A stretch of 64,000 nucleotides of DNA from positions 2,294,001 through 2,358,000 of the forward strand of contig NZ_CP022412.2 of assembly GCF_002222615.2 (NCBI RefSeq), written 5' to 3'. Positions 28,089 to 37,330 of the stretch are shown piece by piece (the stretch's first letter is position 1; the number at the start of each line of letters is the position of its first letter). The notes under the pieces are model-generated. The model searched no databases and was not told the origin of the DNA. It worked only from the letters and a program-made list of their open reading frames with translations. The stretch comes from Bacteroides caccae (GTDB lineage: Bacteria; Bacteroidota; Bacteroidia; Bacteroidales; Bacteroidaceae). The translations under genes and the position numbers were made by a program.

Positions 28089-28128
28089 AAGAAGTCGGTA
28101 AGTTTCTTGGCAAACCTACCGACTTCTT
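28089..28128. terminator. Bidirectional terminator between the small gene and clpB
   Basis: AAGAAGTCGGTA (28089-28100) pairs with TACCGACTTCTT (28117-28128), 12 bp, with A and T runs on the two sides. Confidence 0.85.
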
Positions 28129-28144
28129 ATTTTTTGTATTGTGT

Positions 28145-30733
28145 TTAATTTCTGAATACTAATCCGTCTCCGCCAGCATCGACAATGATCGCTTTACTTC
28201 GATCTACTTCCTGAGCTAGCAGTTTCTTAGACAGGTCGTTCAGCAAATAGCGTTGAATAGCTCTTTTCACCGGACGCGCTCCGAATTCAGGATCATAACC
28301 TACTTGTGACAAGAAGTTTAATGCAGCATCTGTCATTTCCAATTCCACACCGTTTTCAGCAAGCATTTTCTGTACGCTCTTGATTTGTAAGAGGACAATT
28401 TGCCTGATTTCATTTTCTGTCAGCGGCAAGAACATAATTGTTTCGTCAATACGATTCAGAAATTCCGGACGAATCGTTTTCTTCAACATATTCATCACTT
28501 CCTTCTTCGTTTCTTCGATTACCTCTTCCTTATTAGAACCGTTCAGTTTCTCCATTTGACTTTGTATATAGGAACTTCCCATATTTGAAGTCATGATAAT
28601 GATCGTATTCTTGAAGTTAACTACCCTTCCTTTATTGTCTGTCAATCTTCCGTCGTCCAATACTTGCAACAGAATATTAAAAACATCCGGATGCGCTTTC
28701 TCTATTTCATCAAACAACACAACAGAGTAAGGTTTCCGCCGAATAGCTTCTGTCAACTGACCACCTTCGTCATATCCTACATATCCCGGAGGTGCTCCGA
28801 CCAGACGTGAAACACTATGCTTTTCCTGATACTCACTCATGTCTATACGGGTCATCATCGTTTCATCATCAAATAGGAATTCTGCCAGTGCTTTCGCCAA
28901 TTCTGTCTTACCCACCCCCGTTGTTCCGAGGAAGATAAACGAACCAATCGGACGTTTTGGATCTTGTAATCCTGCCCGGCTACGGCGCACTGCATCGGCA
29001 ACTGCTTCAATTGCTTCATCTTGGCCGATTACACGTTGGTGAAGTTCTTCTTCCAAATGCAACAATTTATCTTTCTCGCTTTGCAGCATTTTGCTAACCG
29101 GAATACCTGTCCAACGAGAAACAACATCAGCAATATCTTCGGCATCTACTTCCTCTTTTATCATTGCCTTGTCTCCCTGCATATCGCGCAGCTTCTTTTG
29201 AGTATCCTCAATTTCTTTATCCAATGCCTGAAGTTTTCCGTAACGGATTTCGGCTACTTTGCCATAATCTCCTTCGCGTTCAGCTTTCTCGGCTTCGAAT
29301 TTCAGATTCTCTATCTCTACTTTGTTCTGTTGAATCTTATCCATTAACGTCTTTTCGCTTTGCCATTTAGCTTTGAAAGATTTTTCCAATTCTTTCAATT
29401 CAGCGAGTTCCTTACCGATAATCTCCAGTTTCGGTTTGTCGTTTTCACGTTTGATAGCTTCTCGCTCAATCTCCAGTTGCTTGATTTTACGGGAGATCTC
29501 GTCCAGTTCTTCCGGTACGGAATCTACTTCCATTCGTAATTTGGCGGCAGCTTCGTCCATAAGATCAATAGCCTTATCCGGCAAGAAACGGTCGGTGATG
29601 TAGCGGCTACTTAGCTCCACGGCTGCAATAATTGCGTCGTCTTTGATACGCACATGATGGTGATTTTCGTAACGTTCTTTCAGTCCGCGGAGGATAGAAA
29701 TCGTGCTCAGGTTATCCGGTTCGTCTACTTGTACGATTTGGAAACGGCGTTCCAATGCTTTATCCTTTTCGAAGTATTTCTGATATTCGTCAAGGGTGGT
29801 TGCACCGATAGAGCGCAGTTCGCCACGGGCCAGAGCCGGTTTTAGAATATTTGCGGCGTCCATGGCACCTTCGCCTTTCCCAGCACCTACCAATGTATGG
29901 ATTTCATCAATAAATAAGATAATATCACCTTCCGACTTCTTCACTTCATTGACTACCGATTTCAGACGTTCCTCAAACTCACCTTTGTACTTTGCACCGG
30001 CAACGAGTGCACCCATATCCAACGAATAAACCTGTTTGTTCTTCAGGTTCTCGGGTACGTCTCCCCGTAGGATACGATGCGCTAATCCTTCGACAATAGC
30101 TGTTTTACCCGTACCCGGTTCACCAATCAGAATCGGATTGTTCTTAGTTCTCCGGCTTAATATCTGAAGTACCCGTCGAATTTCTTCGTCACGTCCGATT
30201 ACCGGATCGAGTTTACCGCTACGAGCAGCTTCATTCAGGTTAATGGCATATTTTTCCAATGATTGATAAGTGTCCTCACTGGATTGTGACGTTACTTTTT
30301 CTCCTTTCCTTAATTCGCTGATAGCGTTACGCAACTCCTTTTCCGTCATTCCGGCATCTTTCAGAATGGTGGATACAGTGCTTTTTACAGTGAGCAACGC
30401 TAACAGTATATGTTCCAAAGAAACAAACTCGTCGCCCATTTCCTTTGAATACTGGGTTGCTTTCTGCAATACATCATTTGCTTCACGGCTCAGATACGGC
30501 TCACCACCGGAAACTTTAGGCAGCGAATCAATCTGTTTGTCAACAACAACCGCTACTTGCTGTCCATTCATACCTAACTTTTGGAAGATGAAGTTCGTAA
30601 CGTTTTCGCCTACCTTCATCACCCCCTGCATGATGTGAACGGGTTCTATGGCTTGTTGCCCCCGGCTTTTCACCAGATTTACAGCCTCCTGTATCGCTTC
30701 TTGGGATTTGATTGTAAAATTGTTAAAGTTCAT
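28145..30733 (-). CDS. clpB: ATP-dependent disaggregase ClpB
   Basis: ClpB is a hexameric AAA+ chaperone that pulls proteins from aggregates together with DnaK. The 862 residues include the Clp N-domain (1-145), AAA-1 with [13 protein letters not shown] (about 205-217) and [13 protein letters not shown], the long middle coiled coil (about 400-530), and AAA-2 with [15 protein letters not shown] (about 600-614) and [13 protein letters not shown]. The middle domain distinguishes it from ClpA and ClpC. I saw no CIRCE element upstream. Confidence 0.97.
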   Translation of the reverse strand: MNFNNFTIKSQEAIQEAVNLVKSRGQQAIEPVHIMQGVMKVGENVTNFIFQKLGMNGQQVAVVVDKQIDSLPKVSGGEPYLSREANDVLQKATQYSKEMGDEFVSLEHILLALLTVKSTVSTILKDAGMTEKELRNAISELRKGEKVTSQSSEDTYQSLEKYAINLNEAARSGKLDPVIGRDEEIRRVLQILSRRTKNNPILIGEPGTGKTAIVEGLAHRILRGDVPENLKNKQVYSLDMGALVAGAKYKGEFEERLKSVVNEVKKSEGDIILFIDEIHTLVGAGKGEGAMDAANILKPALARGELRSIGATTLDEYQKYFEKDKALERRFQIVQVDEPDNLSTISILRGLKERYENHHHVRIKDDAIIAAVELSSRYITDRFLPDKAIDLMDEAAAKLRMEVDSVPEELDEISRKIKQLEIEREAIKRENDKPKLEIIGKELAELKELEKSFKAKWQSEKTLMDKIQQNKVEIENLKFEAEKAEREGDYGKVAEIRYGKLQALDKEIEDTQKKLRDMQGDKAMIKEEVDAEDIADVVSRWTGIPVSKMLQSEKDKLLHLEEELHQRVIGQDEAIEAVADAVRRSRAGLQDPKRPIGSFIFLGTTGVGKTELAKALAEFLFDDETMMTRIDMSEYQEKHSVSRLVGAPPGYVGYDEGGQLTEAIRRKPYSVVLFDEIEKAHPDVFNILLQVLDDGRLTDNKGRVVNFKNTIIIMTSNMGSSYIQSQMEKLNGSNKEEVIEETKKEVMNMLKKTIRPEFLNRIDETIMFLPLTENEIRQIVLLQIKSVQKMLAENGVELEMTDAALNFLSQVGYDPEFGARPVKRAIQRYLLNDLSKKLLAQEVDRSKAIIVDAGGDGLVFRN

Positions 30734-30955
30734 ATCGTTGTTCTCCTTTCTTTTTCATGTTTCTAATAACACTTAAAAGGGCGCAAAAGATTTGCCAAGT
30801 AGAAAAATGTGACAAAATAGCATGATTATAAGGAGCTTACAGGACAAAATGGCTTCTTTTTCCAGTGTATGACTGACGAATTTGCTGCGAAATGAGGAGG
30901 ATAAATAAAAGTATTGTAGTATCTTTATCGGCTGTAATGTTATTGTAAATAAGAT

Positions 30956-31543
30956 ATGAACGATAAACCTCAAATAAAACTGTCTGAAACAGTAGTGCTG
31001 ATTGATGCAGCTTTTCTGAACTTTGTAATTACAGATATGAAAGGATACTTTGAAGATACTTTGCAACGTTCTTTACAAGAGATAGACCTTTCGATACTGA
31101 CTACCTATCTTACTTTGGACGCCGGGATTACGGAAGGGAAAAATGAAGTCCAATTTCTTTTTGTTTACGATAAGGAGTCTGGGCGGCTTGTACATTGCCG
31201 GCCTTCCGATCTGGAGAAAGAACTGAACGGGGTTGCTTTTCAAAGCCCTTATGGAGAATATTCATTTGCCAGTGTCCCTTCGGAGGGAATGGTGACAAGG
31301 GAAGATTTATTCTTGGATTTGCTGTCTATTGTTGCCGATTCGGCTGATGTGAAAAGAATGATTGTGATTTCCTTTAATGAAGAATACGGGAAGAAAGTGG
31401 CTGATGCGCTGAATGAAATAAAAGATAAGGAAGTGATTCAGTTCCGCATGAACGAACCGGATGCTCCGGTGAAGTATAAATGGGAAATGTTGGCTTTTCC
31501 TGTGATGCAGGCATTGGGGATCAAAGCTGACGAACTACAATAA
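30956..31543 (+). CDS. Bacteroidales protein of unknown function
   Basis: I recognise no characterised family in this 195-residue protein. It is acidic, has no signal peptide or membrane helix, and looks like a compact alpha/beta cytoplasmic protein (VVLIDAAFLNFVITDMKGYF, VKRMIVISFNEEYGKKVADA). The latter segment resembles a nucleotide-binding-like strand-helix unit, but no P-loop is seen. A near-consensus TATCTTTA lies about 40 bp upstream. It may be cotranscribed with the LysR gene 58 bp later. Confidence 0.7.
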   Translation: MNDKPQIKLSETVVLIDAAFLNFVITDMKGYFEDTLQRSLQEIDLSILTTYLTLDAGITEGKNEVQFLFVYDKESGRLVHCRPSDLEKELNGVAFQSPYGEYSFASVPSEGMVTREDLFLDLLSIVADSADVKRMIVISFNEEYGKKVADALNEIKDKEVIQFRMNEPDAPVKYKWEMLAFPVMQALGIKADELQ

Positions 31544-31601
31544 TATCAGTTCCTATATTTGCTGACTATACCTATATATTTAATACTTAAAATTTAGCCC
31601 T

Positions 31602-32498
31602 GTGTCTGATTTTCGTTTAAAAGTATTCCAAAGTGTAGCGAAGAACCTGAGTTTTACGAAAGCTTCGCAAGAACTGTTTGTAAGCCAGCCTGCTATCACT
31701 AAGCATATCCAGGAGTTAGAGACTTATTATCAGGCTCGTTTGTTCGAGCGTCAGGGAAGTAAAATTTCGCTGACCGATGCGGGGGAATTGCTGTTGAAGC
31801 ATAGTGAGAAGATTCTGGATGATTACAAGCAACTGGAATATGAGATGCATTTGTTGCATAACGAGTATATTGGTGAATTGAGACTGGGTGCCAGTACAAC
31901 GATTGCCCAATATGTCCTTCCTCCTTTATTGGGAAATTTCATAGCTAAGTTTCCGCAGGTCAATCTTTCTCTAATCAATGGAAATTCCCGGGGAGTGGAA
32001 ACAGCCTTACAGGAACATCGGATAGATTTAGGTTTGGTGGAAGGAATCTTTCGTCTGCCTAACTTAAAGTATACTTCATTCTTGCAGGACGAACTTGTAG
32101 CAGTGGTGCACGCGCATACCAAGCTGGATATTCAGGATGAGATTACTCCGGAAGACTTGCCGAATATTCCATTAGTTCTGCGTGAAAGAGGTTCCGGGAC
32201 GCTGGATGTCTTCGAACGTGCTTTGTCGCAGCATAATCTGAAACTGTCTTCTTTAAATGTAATGATGTATCTCGGCAGTACGGAAAGCATTAAACTTTTC
32301 CTCGAACATACTGATTGTATGGGGATTGTCTCTATCCGTTCCGTACATAAAGAACTCGTTGCAGGTAATCTGCGTGTAATTGAGATAAAGGGAATGCCTA
32401 TGCAGCGTGAATTTAACTTTGTGCAACTGCAAGGGCAGGAGGGGGGATTATCCCAAGTCTTTATGCGGTTTGCGGGACATCATAGTAAAAGTCTGTAA
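31602..32498 (+). CDS. LysR-family transcriptional regulator
   Basis: The 298-residue protein starts with GTG. An N-terminal winged HTH (about 1-60: FRLKVFQSVAKNLSFTKASQ, LFVSQPAITKHIQELE) is followed by a periplasmic-binding-like effector domain. LysR proteins next to yeiH-type exporters are often CysL/CysB-like, and a yeiH gene lies 1.8 kb downstream. Control of yeiH is an inference. Repeated TTCTCATA boxes begin 130 bp after the stop. Confidence 0.92.
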   Translation: MSDFRLKVFQSVAKNLSFTKASQELFVSQPAITKHIQELETYYQARLFERQGSKISLTDAGELLLKHSEKILDDYKQLEYEMHLLHNEYIGELRLGASTTIAQYVLPPLLGNFIAKFPQVNLSLINGNSRGVETALQEHRIDLGLVEGIFRLPNLKYTSFLQDELVAVVHAHTKLDIQDEITPEDLPNIPLVLRERGSGTLDVFERALSQHNLKLSSLNVMMYLGSTESIKLFLEHTDCMGIVSIRSVHKELVAGNLRVIEIKGMPMQREFNFVQLQGQEGGLSQVFMRFAGHHSKSL

Positions 32499-32630
32499 TC
32501 GGCTTTTCCGTTACTTTTACATACAGAGTAACTTCCCAGCATTTCAATGCGTTACGATGCAACAAAATGGCGGGAAGTTGGTCTTGGTTTTTAGTAATGT
32601 GTGGCACCAGAAAAGATTTTTCAATTTCAT

Positions 32631-32803
32631 TTCTCATATTCTCATATAAAAAGTTATCCTTCTGATTACTAATCATATAAATTATGAGAATTAAAATGTT
32701 TACATGTATTTCTCATAATTTATTCAAGAAAACACGCTTAAAATACCGCATTTCTCATACTATCATTGGTATTTCTCATACTATTGCAAACGTTATTCTC
32801 ATC
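32631..32803. repeat. Cluster of TTCTCATA octamers
   Basis: Exact TTCTCATA occurs at 32631, 32639, 32710, 32752 and 32773. The inverted form TATGAGAA is at 32683, and TTCTCATC at 32796. Seven near-identical boxes in 173 bp is far beyond chance. Several spacings (42, 21 and 23 bp) are close to whole helical turns. Confidence 0.8.
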
Positions 32804-32922
32804 ATCCAATCATCAACACTTAATAAGCTGTAGCAAAACTATTGTTCATCTTCGTTATAACTAACTGACAATCAAAGAATATCCTACTGAAATCAATAGA
32901 TTTTCAATAAGAAATTCCTATC

Positions 32923-33006
32923 GTTGCACTCCAGTAAACAGGCTTGTGCACTGGAGTGAATAGGGCTATCTACCCGAGTGCACCGATCTGTTTACTAGAG
33001 TGCAAC
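32923..33006. repeat. Nested inverted repeat, possible structured RNA or MITE-like element
   Basis: GTTGCACTCCAGTAAACAG (32923-32941) pairs with 32988-33006 at 18 of 19 positions. Inside it, GTGCACT (32946-32952) pairs with AGTGCAC (32977-32983), and GGG (32963-32965) with CCC (32973-32975). No gene overlaps it. Confidence 0.7.
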
Positions 33007-33392
33007 AATGCGGATGAAGGAAAGAAAATACAATGATGCCGGTTGCGAAAGATATGTCATCTACCGACTTAACATATAAACTACGGTTATATTGCCTCCT
33101 ACATATTAGTCCCTTTATTTCCATCAAGCAGGGGTGCTTTGCATTTTCCCTTTTTCTCCGTTGGCTTCGTTTGGCATCATAAACGCTTTATTCATAAGCC
33201 ATTCAATGCCATTTCTCCCATTTTATTCGTTTATTCCAGAGATTCTGGGTAAGTTTGCTCATACTCTGTATAAAATCTCATATTTCTTTTTTATCTTTGT
33301 TCTTATATCATCAAATACAAGAACTTAATGGATAAGATCACCATATATCTTCTGGAAGAAAAGTAAGCTAAACGAAAGGGGGGCTTATATCT
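33007..33392. other. Intergenic stretch without a convincing gene
   Basis: The ORFs here are short and lack coding character. A TATCTTTG -7-like box is at 33292-33299, and a 24-codon ORF starts at the ATG at 33329 (MDKITIYLLEESKLNERGAY). Neither has a clear partner, so the stretch is probably debris around the Fic remnant. Confidence 0.4.
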
Positions 33393-33605
33393 GGAAATGG
33401 TAGAGTAGGACGATTGATCATGTTCCGTGAGTGTCTTTGCCATGACGTAGTTCCGTTTATTATAAACGAGCGGCATAAGCAGTTTTATTATAGGGGACTT
33501 AGAGAGTTTGCGTCTACTCCCGGATATTTGCTTGATACTTGCCTTTTGGCGCAAGATATTTATGTAGTATGGGTGAAATATTTCTATTCTGGATTATTTG
33601 ACTGA
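33393..33605 (+). pseudogene. Fic-domain protein remnant (C-terminal part)
   Basis: One frame reads GNGRVGRLIMFRECLCHDVV and continues with PFIINERHKQFYYRGLREF and GYLLDTCLLAQDIYV. GNGRxGR is the ATP-binding half of the Fic active-site motif HPFxxGNGRxxR, and the rest matches the C-terminus of Bacteroides Fic/DOC proteins. The HPF half and everything upstream are missing: the codons before GNG read KGGLIS, and an in-frame stop lies at 33369. This is a 5'-deleted, inactive copy. Fic enzymes AMPylate targets and often act as toxins. Confidence 0.75.
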
Positions 33606-33779
33606 TACTCATAGAATACTTAAAGAATTAAAAATCAATGGATAATGGATATAGAAAATTATAATTTACAATGATTTCTTGATGTCCGACAAGGCGATTA
33701 TAAACGTGCTTTTACTTATTAGAATGAGACGGACGAGATAACTAAAAGGAATTTATATATATAATTAAATGTTACTATT

Positions 33780-34154
33780 ATGGGCTGTTTTATGAATCTT
33801 TTGTGGCTGTTGCTTGGTGGAATTTTTACGGCGGTAGAATATCTTATCTCAAGTTTATTAATGATGATTACTATTATTGGTATTCCTTTTGGGATGCAAA
33901 CGTTGAAATTGGCAGGACTTGCTTTATGGCCTTTTGGCAAGGAAGTTAGAAACGGAAGCCGTTCTAGTGGTTGCCTTTATATACTGATGAACGTGATATG
34001 GATATTCGTGGGTGGCATTTGGATTTGTTTGTCACATTTGCTTTTTGGGGCGATGTTGTGTATAACTATTATTGGTATTCCTTTTGGTTTACAGCACTTT
34101 AAGTTGGCGGCATTAGCTTTATCACCTTTCGGAAAAGATATTATAACTGTGTAA
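33780..34154 (+). CDS. yccF: YccF-domain membrane protein
   Basis: The 124-residue protein contains two copies of the YccF repeat. Each has a hydrophobic hairpin and the motif TIIGIPFGMQTLKLAGLALW or TIIGIPFGLQHFKLAALALS, followed by PFGK. YccF proteins are small inner-membrane proteins of unknown function. The gene lies in the disturbed stretch between the LysR gene and yeiH, with an AT-rich upstream region. Confidence 0.9.
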   Translation: MGCFMNLLWLLLGGIFTAVEYLISSLLMMITIIGIPFGMQTLKLAGLALWPFGKEVRNGSRSSGCLYILMNVIWIFVGGIWICLSHLLFGAMLCITIIGIPFGLQHFKLAALALSPFGKDIITV

Positions 34155-34235
34155 GGATAGTTCTGAACAGATTATCTATAACTAAAAGTTATAATACATA
34201 ATCAGAAACTATTAGTGTGTCTTGATTGTTTCCTG

Positions 34236-34243
34236 TACCTTTG
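34236..34243 (+). promoter_or_regulatory. -7 box of yeiH
   Basis: TACCTTTG matches TAnnTTTG, 30 bp before the ATG at 34273. The transcript would start after the in-frame TTG at 34222, so the ATG is preferred. The -33 is weak. Confidence 0.6.
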
Positions 34244-34272
34244 CACCCCGAAAACAATTAAAGATAAAATAT

Positions 34273-35265
34273 ATGATTTCAACAGCTACAAAAACGTTGC
34301 AGGGAAACAACAAAACCATTTATGTTGCACTACTTTCTACTTTGACTTTCTTTCTGTTTTTAGACTATATTCCGGGGTTGGAGGCATGGTCGGCATGGGT
34401 GACTCCTCCGGTTGCTTTGTTTCTTGGACTTATTTTTGCGTTGACTTGCGGACAGGCACATCCGAAATTTAATAAGAAAACATCTAAATATTTATTGCAA
34501 TATTCTGTTGTCGGACTGGGATTCGGAATGAATCTACATTCGGCTCTAGCTTCCGGTAAAGAAGGTATGGAGTTTACAGTTATTTCCGTAATCGGTACTT
34601 TAGTGATCGGTTGGTTCATCGGACGTAAGTTGTTTAAGATAGACCGGAACACTGCCTATCTTATTAGTTCAGGAACTGCTATTTGCGGTGGGAGTGCCAT
34701 TGCAGCCGTAGGACCGGTGTTGAGGGCGAAAGATAGTGAAATGTCTGTTGCACTGGGTACTATTTTTATTTTGAATGCGATTGCACTTTTTATCTTCCCG
34801 ATGATTGGTCATGCTTTGAGTATGGATCAGCAACAGTTCGGAACTTGGGCGGCAATTGCTATTCACGATACAAGTTCGGTTGTTGGTGCAGGCGCTGCTT
34901 ATGGAGAGGAAGCCTTGAAAGTGGCCACTACTATCAAACTGACTCGCGCTCTCTGGATAATTCCTATGGCCTTTGCCACTTCATTTATCTTTAAAAGTAA
35001 AGGACAGAAGATCAGTATTCCCTGGTTTATCTTCTTCTTTGTGTTGGCAATGGTGGTAAATACTTATTTACTTGACGGAGTGCCGCAGTTGGGAGCTGCA
35101 ATCAACGGAATTGCCCGTAAAACATTGACAATTACCATGTTCTTTATCGGCGCTTCTCTTTCTCTTGATGTGCTAAAAGCAGTCGGAATTAAGCCATTGT
35201 TACAGGGAGTTTTGCTTTGGGTAGTGATTAGCTTGAGCACGTTGGCATATATCTATTTTGTATAA
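34273..35265 (+). CDS. YeiH-family putative sulfate exporter
   Basis: The 330-residue inner-membrane protein has about 10 helices and the UPF0324/YeiH motifs GLGFGMNLHSAL, SSGTAICGGSAIAAVGPVLR and AAIAIHDTSSVVGAGAAYGE. Family members are proposed to export sulfate or sulfonate products, and experimental support is thin. The ATG is chosen from the promoter position. It is convergent with recA if the island at 35.6-43.5 kb is ignored. Confidence 0.88.
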   Translation: MISTATKTLQGNNKTIYVALLSTLTFFLFLDYIPGLEAWSAWVTPPVALFLGLIFALTCGQAHPKFNKKTSKYLLQYSVVGLGFGMNLHSALASGKEGMEFTVISVIGTLVIGWFIGRKLFKIDRNTAYLISSGTAICGGSAIAAVGPVLRAKDSEMSVALGTIFILNAIALFIFPMIGHALSMDQQQFGTWAAIAIHDTSSVVGAGAAYGEEALKVATTIKLTRALWIIPMAFATSFIFKSKGQKISIPWFIFFFVLAMVVNTYLLDGVPQLGAAINGIARKTLTITMFFIGASLSLDVLKAVGIKPLLQGVLLWVVISLSTLAYIYFV

Positions 35266-35287
35266 ACATACGATGTATAATGTAAGT

Positions 35288-35333
35288 AATTGGGGGAGTA
35301 TTACTTTATATGAATATTCCCCCAATTGCTTTT
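35288..35333 (+). terminator. Terminator of yeiH, left flank of the tubulin island
   Basis: AATTGGGGGAGTATT (35288-35302) pairs with AATATTCCCCCAATT (35313-35327) with one G-T wobble, then a T run. The hairpin beside recA at 43571-43612 is nearly the same sequence. Confidence 0.85.
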
Positions 35334-35412
35334 TAAAACTTCTATTTGAAGTAAAAACAAAACTTTGTACTTATTTGAAATTTTAAAGTGATGTACTAAT
35401 GAAGTCGGGAGA

Positions 35413-35458
35413 GGAGAATGTTTGATTATTTGAGCGATAATAAACAAAACGATTCTCC
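35413..35458. other. Hairpin in the leader region of the tubulin island
   Basis: GGAGAAT (35413-35419) pairs with ATTCTCC (35452-35458). GTTT and ATTAT pair with ATAAT and AAAC inside, giving 16 bp with small bulges. No T run follows. The rest of 35334-35573 is AT-rich and holds no gene. Confidence 0.45.
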
Positions 35459-35573
35459 AGTTATTTATAAGAAAGATAATGGGCAAGAGCATTTTACTAA
35501 GAGTAGTATGGATGCATGATTGAAAAAATATATTTTATAACCTGAAAGAATTCTTTTATTCATTTATTTTTGA

Positions 35574-35581
35574 TATTTTTG
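35574..35581 (+). promoter_or_regulatory. -7 box of the VWA-tubulin-protease operon
   Basis: TATTTTTG fits TAnnTTTG, 30 bp before the first gene. No clear -33 element was seen. Confidence 0.45.
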
Positions 35582-35610
35582 CACATATTGAATTGTAAAA
35601 CCTATAATAT

Positions 35611-37320
35611 ATGAAGAACAATTTCTTTTTTATTCTCTGTATGCTATTTTGCGTACCATTGCACGCCCAACGCGAACGAAACTATATTTATTTATTTGAT
35701 TGTACACAATCAATGAAAACAGTAGACATATGGGAACCGACTAAAAAATATTTGCGGGAAGATATTGAAAGATTATCTCCTTCTTCAACAGTAACTATTG
35801 TTCCATTCCAGGGGATTACTCACCCTACTATTCAGTTTGAATGCAGGAATTTTGATTGGAATAAGATTGAAGAACAATTCAATAAATATATAAAAGATAA
35901 AACGAATACAAATATTTGTTCTGCCTGGGACAAAGGCGTACAATATATTGATGTAAATAAAGACAATTATTTCTATATACTGACGGATGGAGAGGATACG
36001 GTAAAAGGGATTGGAGCCCTTTGTCAACGTATCCGTGAATGGTGTGGTAAATATAAGAATAGTTATGCGTTTTATGTTATGTTAACAGAAAGTGCCAAGA
36101 AAAATGAAAAAGAACTTTCAGATGCTATTGGAATTTGTAGTACTATCCGACTTATTGACCCGAAAGGGCACATCAGTCCCTTTGGAATTTTTGAAGAGGA
36201 AATACTAACTACTAATACATTGGAACTGGAAAAACAGATAAAACTACCGTTCTCTACAGTAGGAAAGTATGACGCGTCTGTCAATTGTAAAGATTCTCTT
36301 TTCGATGTTTCTTTAGTTAGCAATATGATTTCAGATGGTAAGGCTGTATTCAAGATAGATGCAAGAAAACCTAAGCAAGAAATAGCAGCTATACTTAATG
36401 GAAAAGACAGATATGATTTTGAGATAGAAGTGAAAGCTAAGGGAGTAGATATTCTGAATTCTAATCTGACAGTTAATGTCGTGAATAAGCCTGAACGAGT
36501 ACTGACAATGATAGATGAGGAAGAAACTAATATGGGAAAAGCTTCTTATTATCCGACATTTCTCTTTTGGAAAGAAAAAAAACAGGATACTCTCCGTCGT
36601 AATCTCAGTGAAAGTTTTAATCAACCTGCTATTGAGTATGCCTCAAGTGTACGTTTTAAAGTTACGAGCTCAGACGGGGCAAACGACTATCAGATATTAA
36701 TTAATGAAATACCTTGTCCGGAGAATGAGTTTGTTTTTGATGGAAAAACAAATAATAGCATCTTATCCATTATATTCAATAAAAATGCCCGGCAAGGCAA
36801 ACGTTATTTTCTAATTAACCCAATACAAGCAAAAGAGACAGATCGTATCAATAGGATTCCAACAGAACAATATCAGTTATCTGTTCGTGCGGGATATAGT
36901 ATCGATCATAATCCTTTAGCAATAATGTTATCTTGGTTGGTGATACTTTTCATTACTCTATTAATTTTATGGCTTTTCGCAATAAAGATTATGGTATATC
37001 CACGGATAAAACTCGGGCGTATTACTATAACTGAGCCATATTACAAGTCACTGAAAATACATGGGGCGCGAAAGGTTATATTTACTAATAAATTTCAAAA
37101 ACAAAGCTTTTTAAATCGTATGTTAACTGGACGTGTCGTATGTGAGGTAAATGAAATATGGACTAGTACAATGGAGTTGGAGCCATGCAGGAAAGCATTG
37201 AGACCAACAACGAAAGGTAAATATCTGATAACTCCTTTCACTACTAGAATGGAGAAAAATTCTGAATATGAAATTCAGAATATAGATACTAATCAACAGA
37301 TAAAAATAACAATAAATTAA
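35611..37320 (+). CDS. Membrane-anchored VWA-domain protein
   Basis: The 569-residue protein has a signal peptide (MKNNFFFILCMLFCVPLHAQ) and then a VWA domain (about 24-215) with an intact MIDAS: DCTQS at 30-34 (DxTxS), Thr98/Thr100 before the helix, and LTDGED with Asp126. A beta-rich region (220-430) leads to one membrane helix (about 436-460, SWLVILFITLLILWLFAIKI) and a basic cytoplasmic tail of about 108 residues. The predicted topology puts VWA in the periplasm and the tail beside the tubulin-like protein encoded 10 bp downstream. The ligand is unknown. VWA genes neighbour tubulin-like genes in a proposed membrane-remodelling system. Confidence 0.85.
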   Translation: MKNNFFFILCMLFCVPLHAQRERNYIYLFDCTQSMKTVDIWEPTKKYLREDIERLSPSSTVTIVPFQGITHPTIQFECRNFDWNKIEEQFNKYIKDKTNTNICSAWDKGVQYIDVNKDNYFYILTDGEDTVKGIGALCQRIREWCGKYKNSYAFYVMLTESAKKNEKELSDAIGICSTIRLIDPKGHISPFGIFEEEILTTNTLELEKQIKLPFSTVGKYDASVNCKDSLFDVSLVSNMISDGKAVFKIDARKPKQEIAAILNGKDRYDFEIEVKAKGVDILNSNLTVNVVNKPERVLTMIDEEETNMGKASYYPTFLFWKEKKQDTLRRNLSESFNQPAIEYASSVRFKVTSSDGANDYQILINEIPCPENEFVFDGKTNNSILSIIFNKNARQGKRYFLINPIQAKETDRINRIPTEQYQLSVRAGYSIDHNPLAIMLSWLVILFITLLILWLFAIKIMVYPRIKLGRITITEPYYKSLKIHGARKVIFTNKFQKQSFLNRMLTGRVVCEVNEIWTSTMELEPCRKALRPTTKGKYLITPFTTRMEKNSEYEIQNIDTNQQIKITIN

Positions 37321-37330
37321 AATCACAACT

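Noticed and set aside
32631..32803. TTCTCATA cluster as a CRISPR array
   Set aside because: Units are only 8 bp, spacing is irregular, one is inverted, and no cas gene is near.
33134..33328. 64-codon hydrophobic plus-strand ORF
   Set aside because: It starts with TTG, has low-complexity Phe/Ile content from AT-rich DNA and no context.
33329..33403. 24-codon ORF MDKITIYLLEESKLNERGAY... before the Fic remnant
   Set aside because: It follows a -7-like box but is too short and runs out of frame into the Fic motif; I could not match it to a family.
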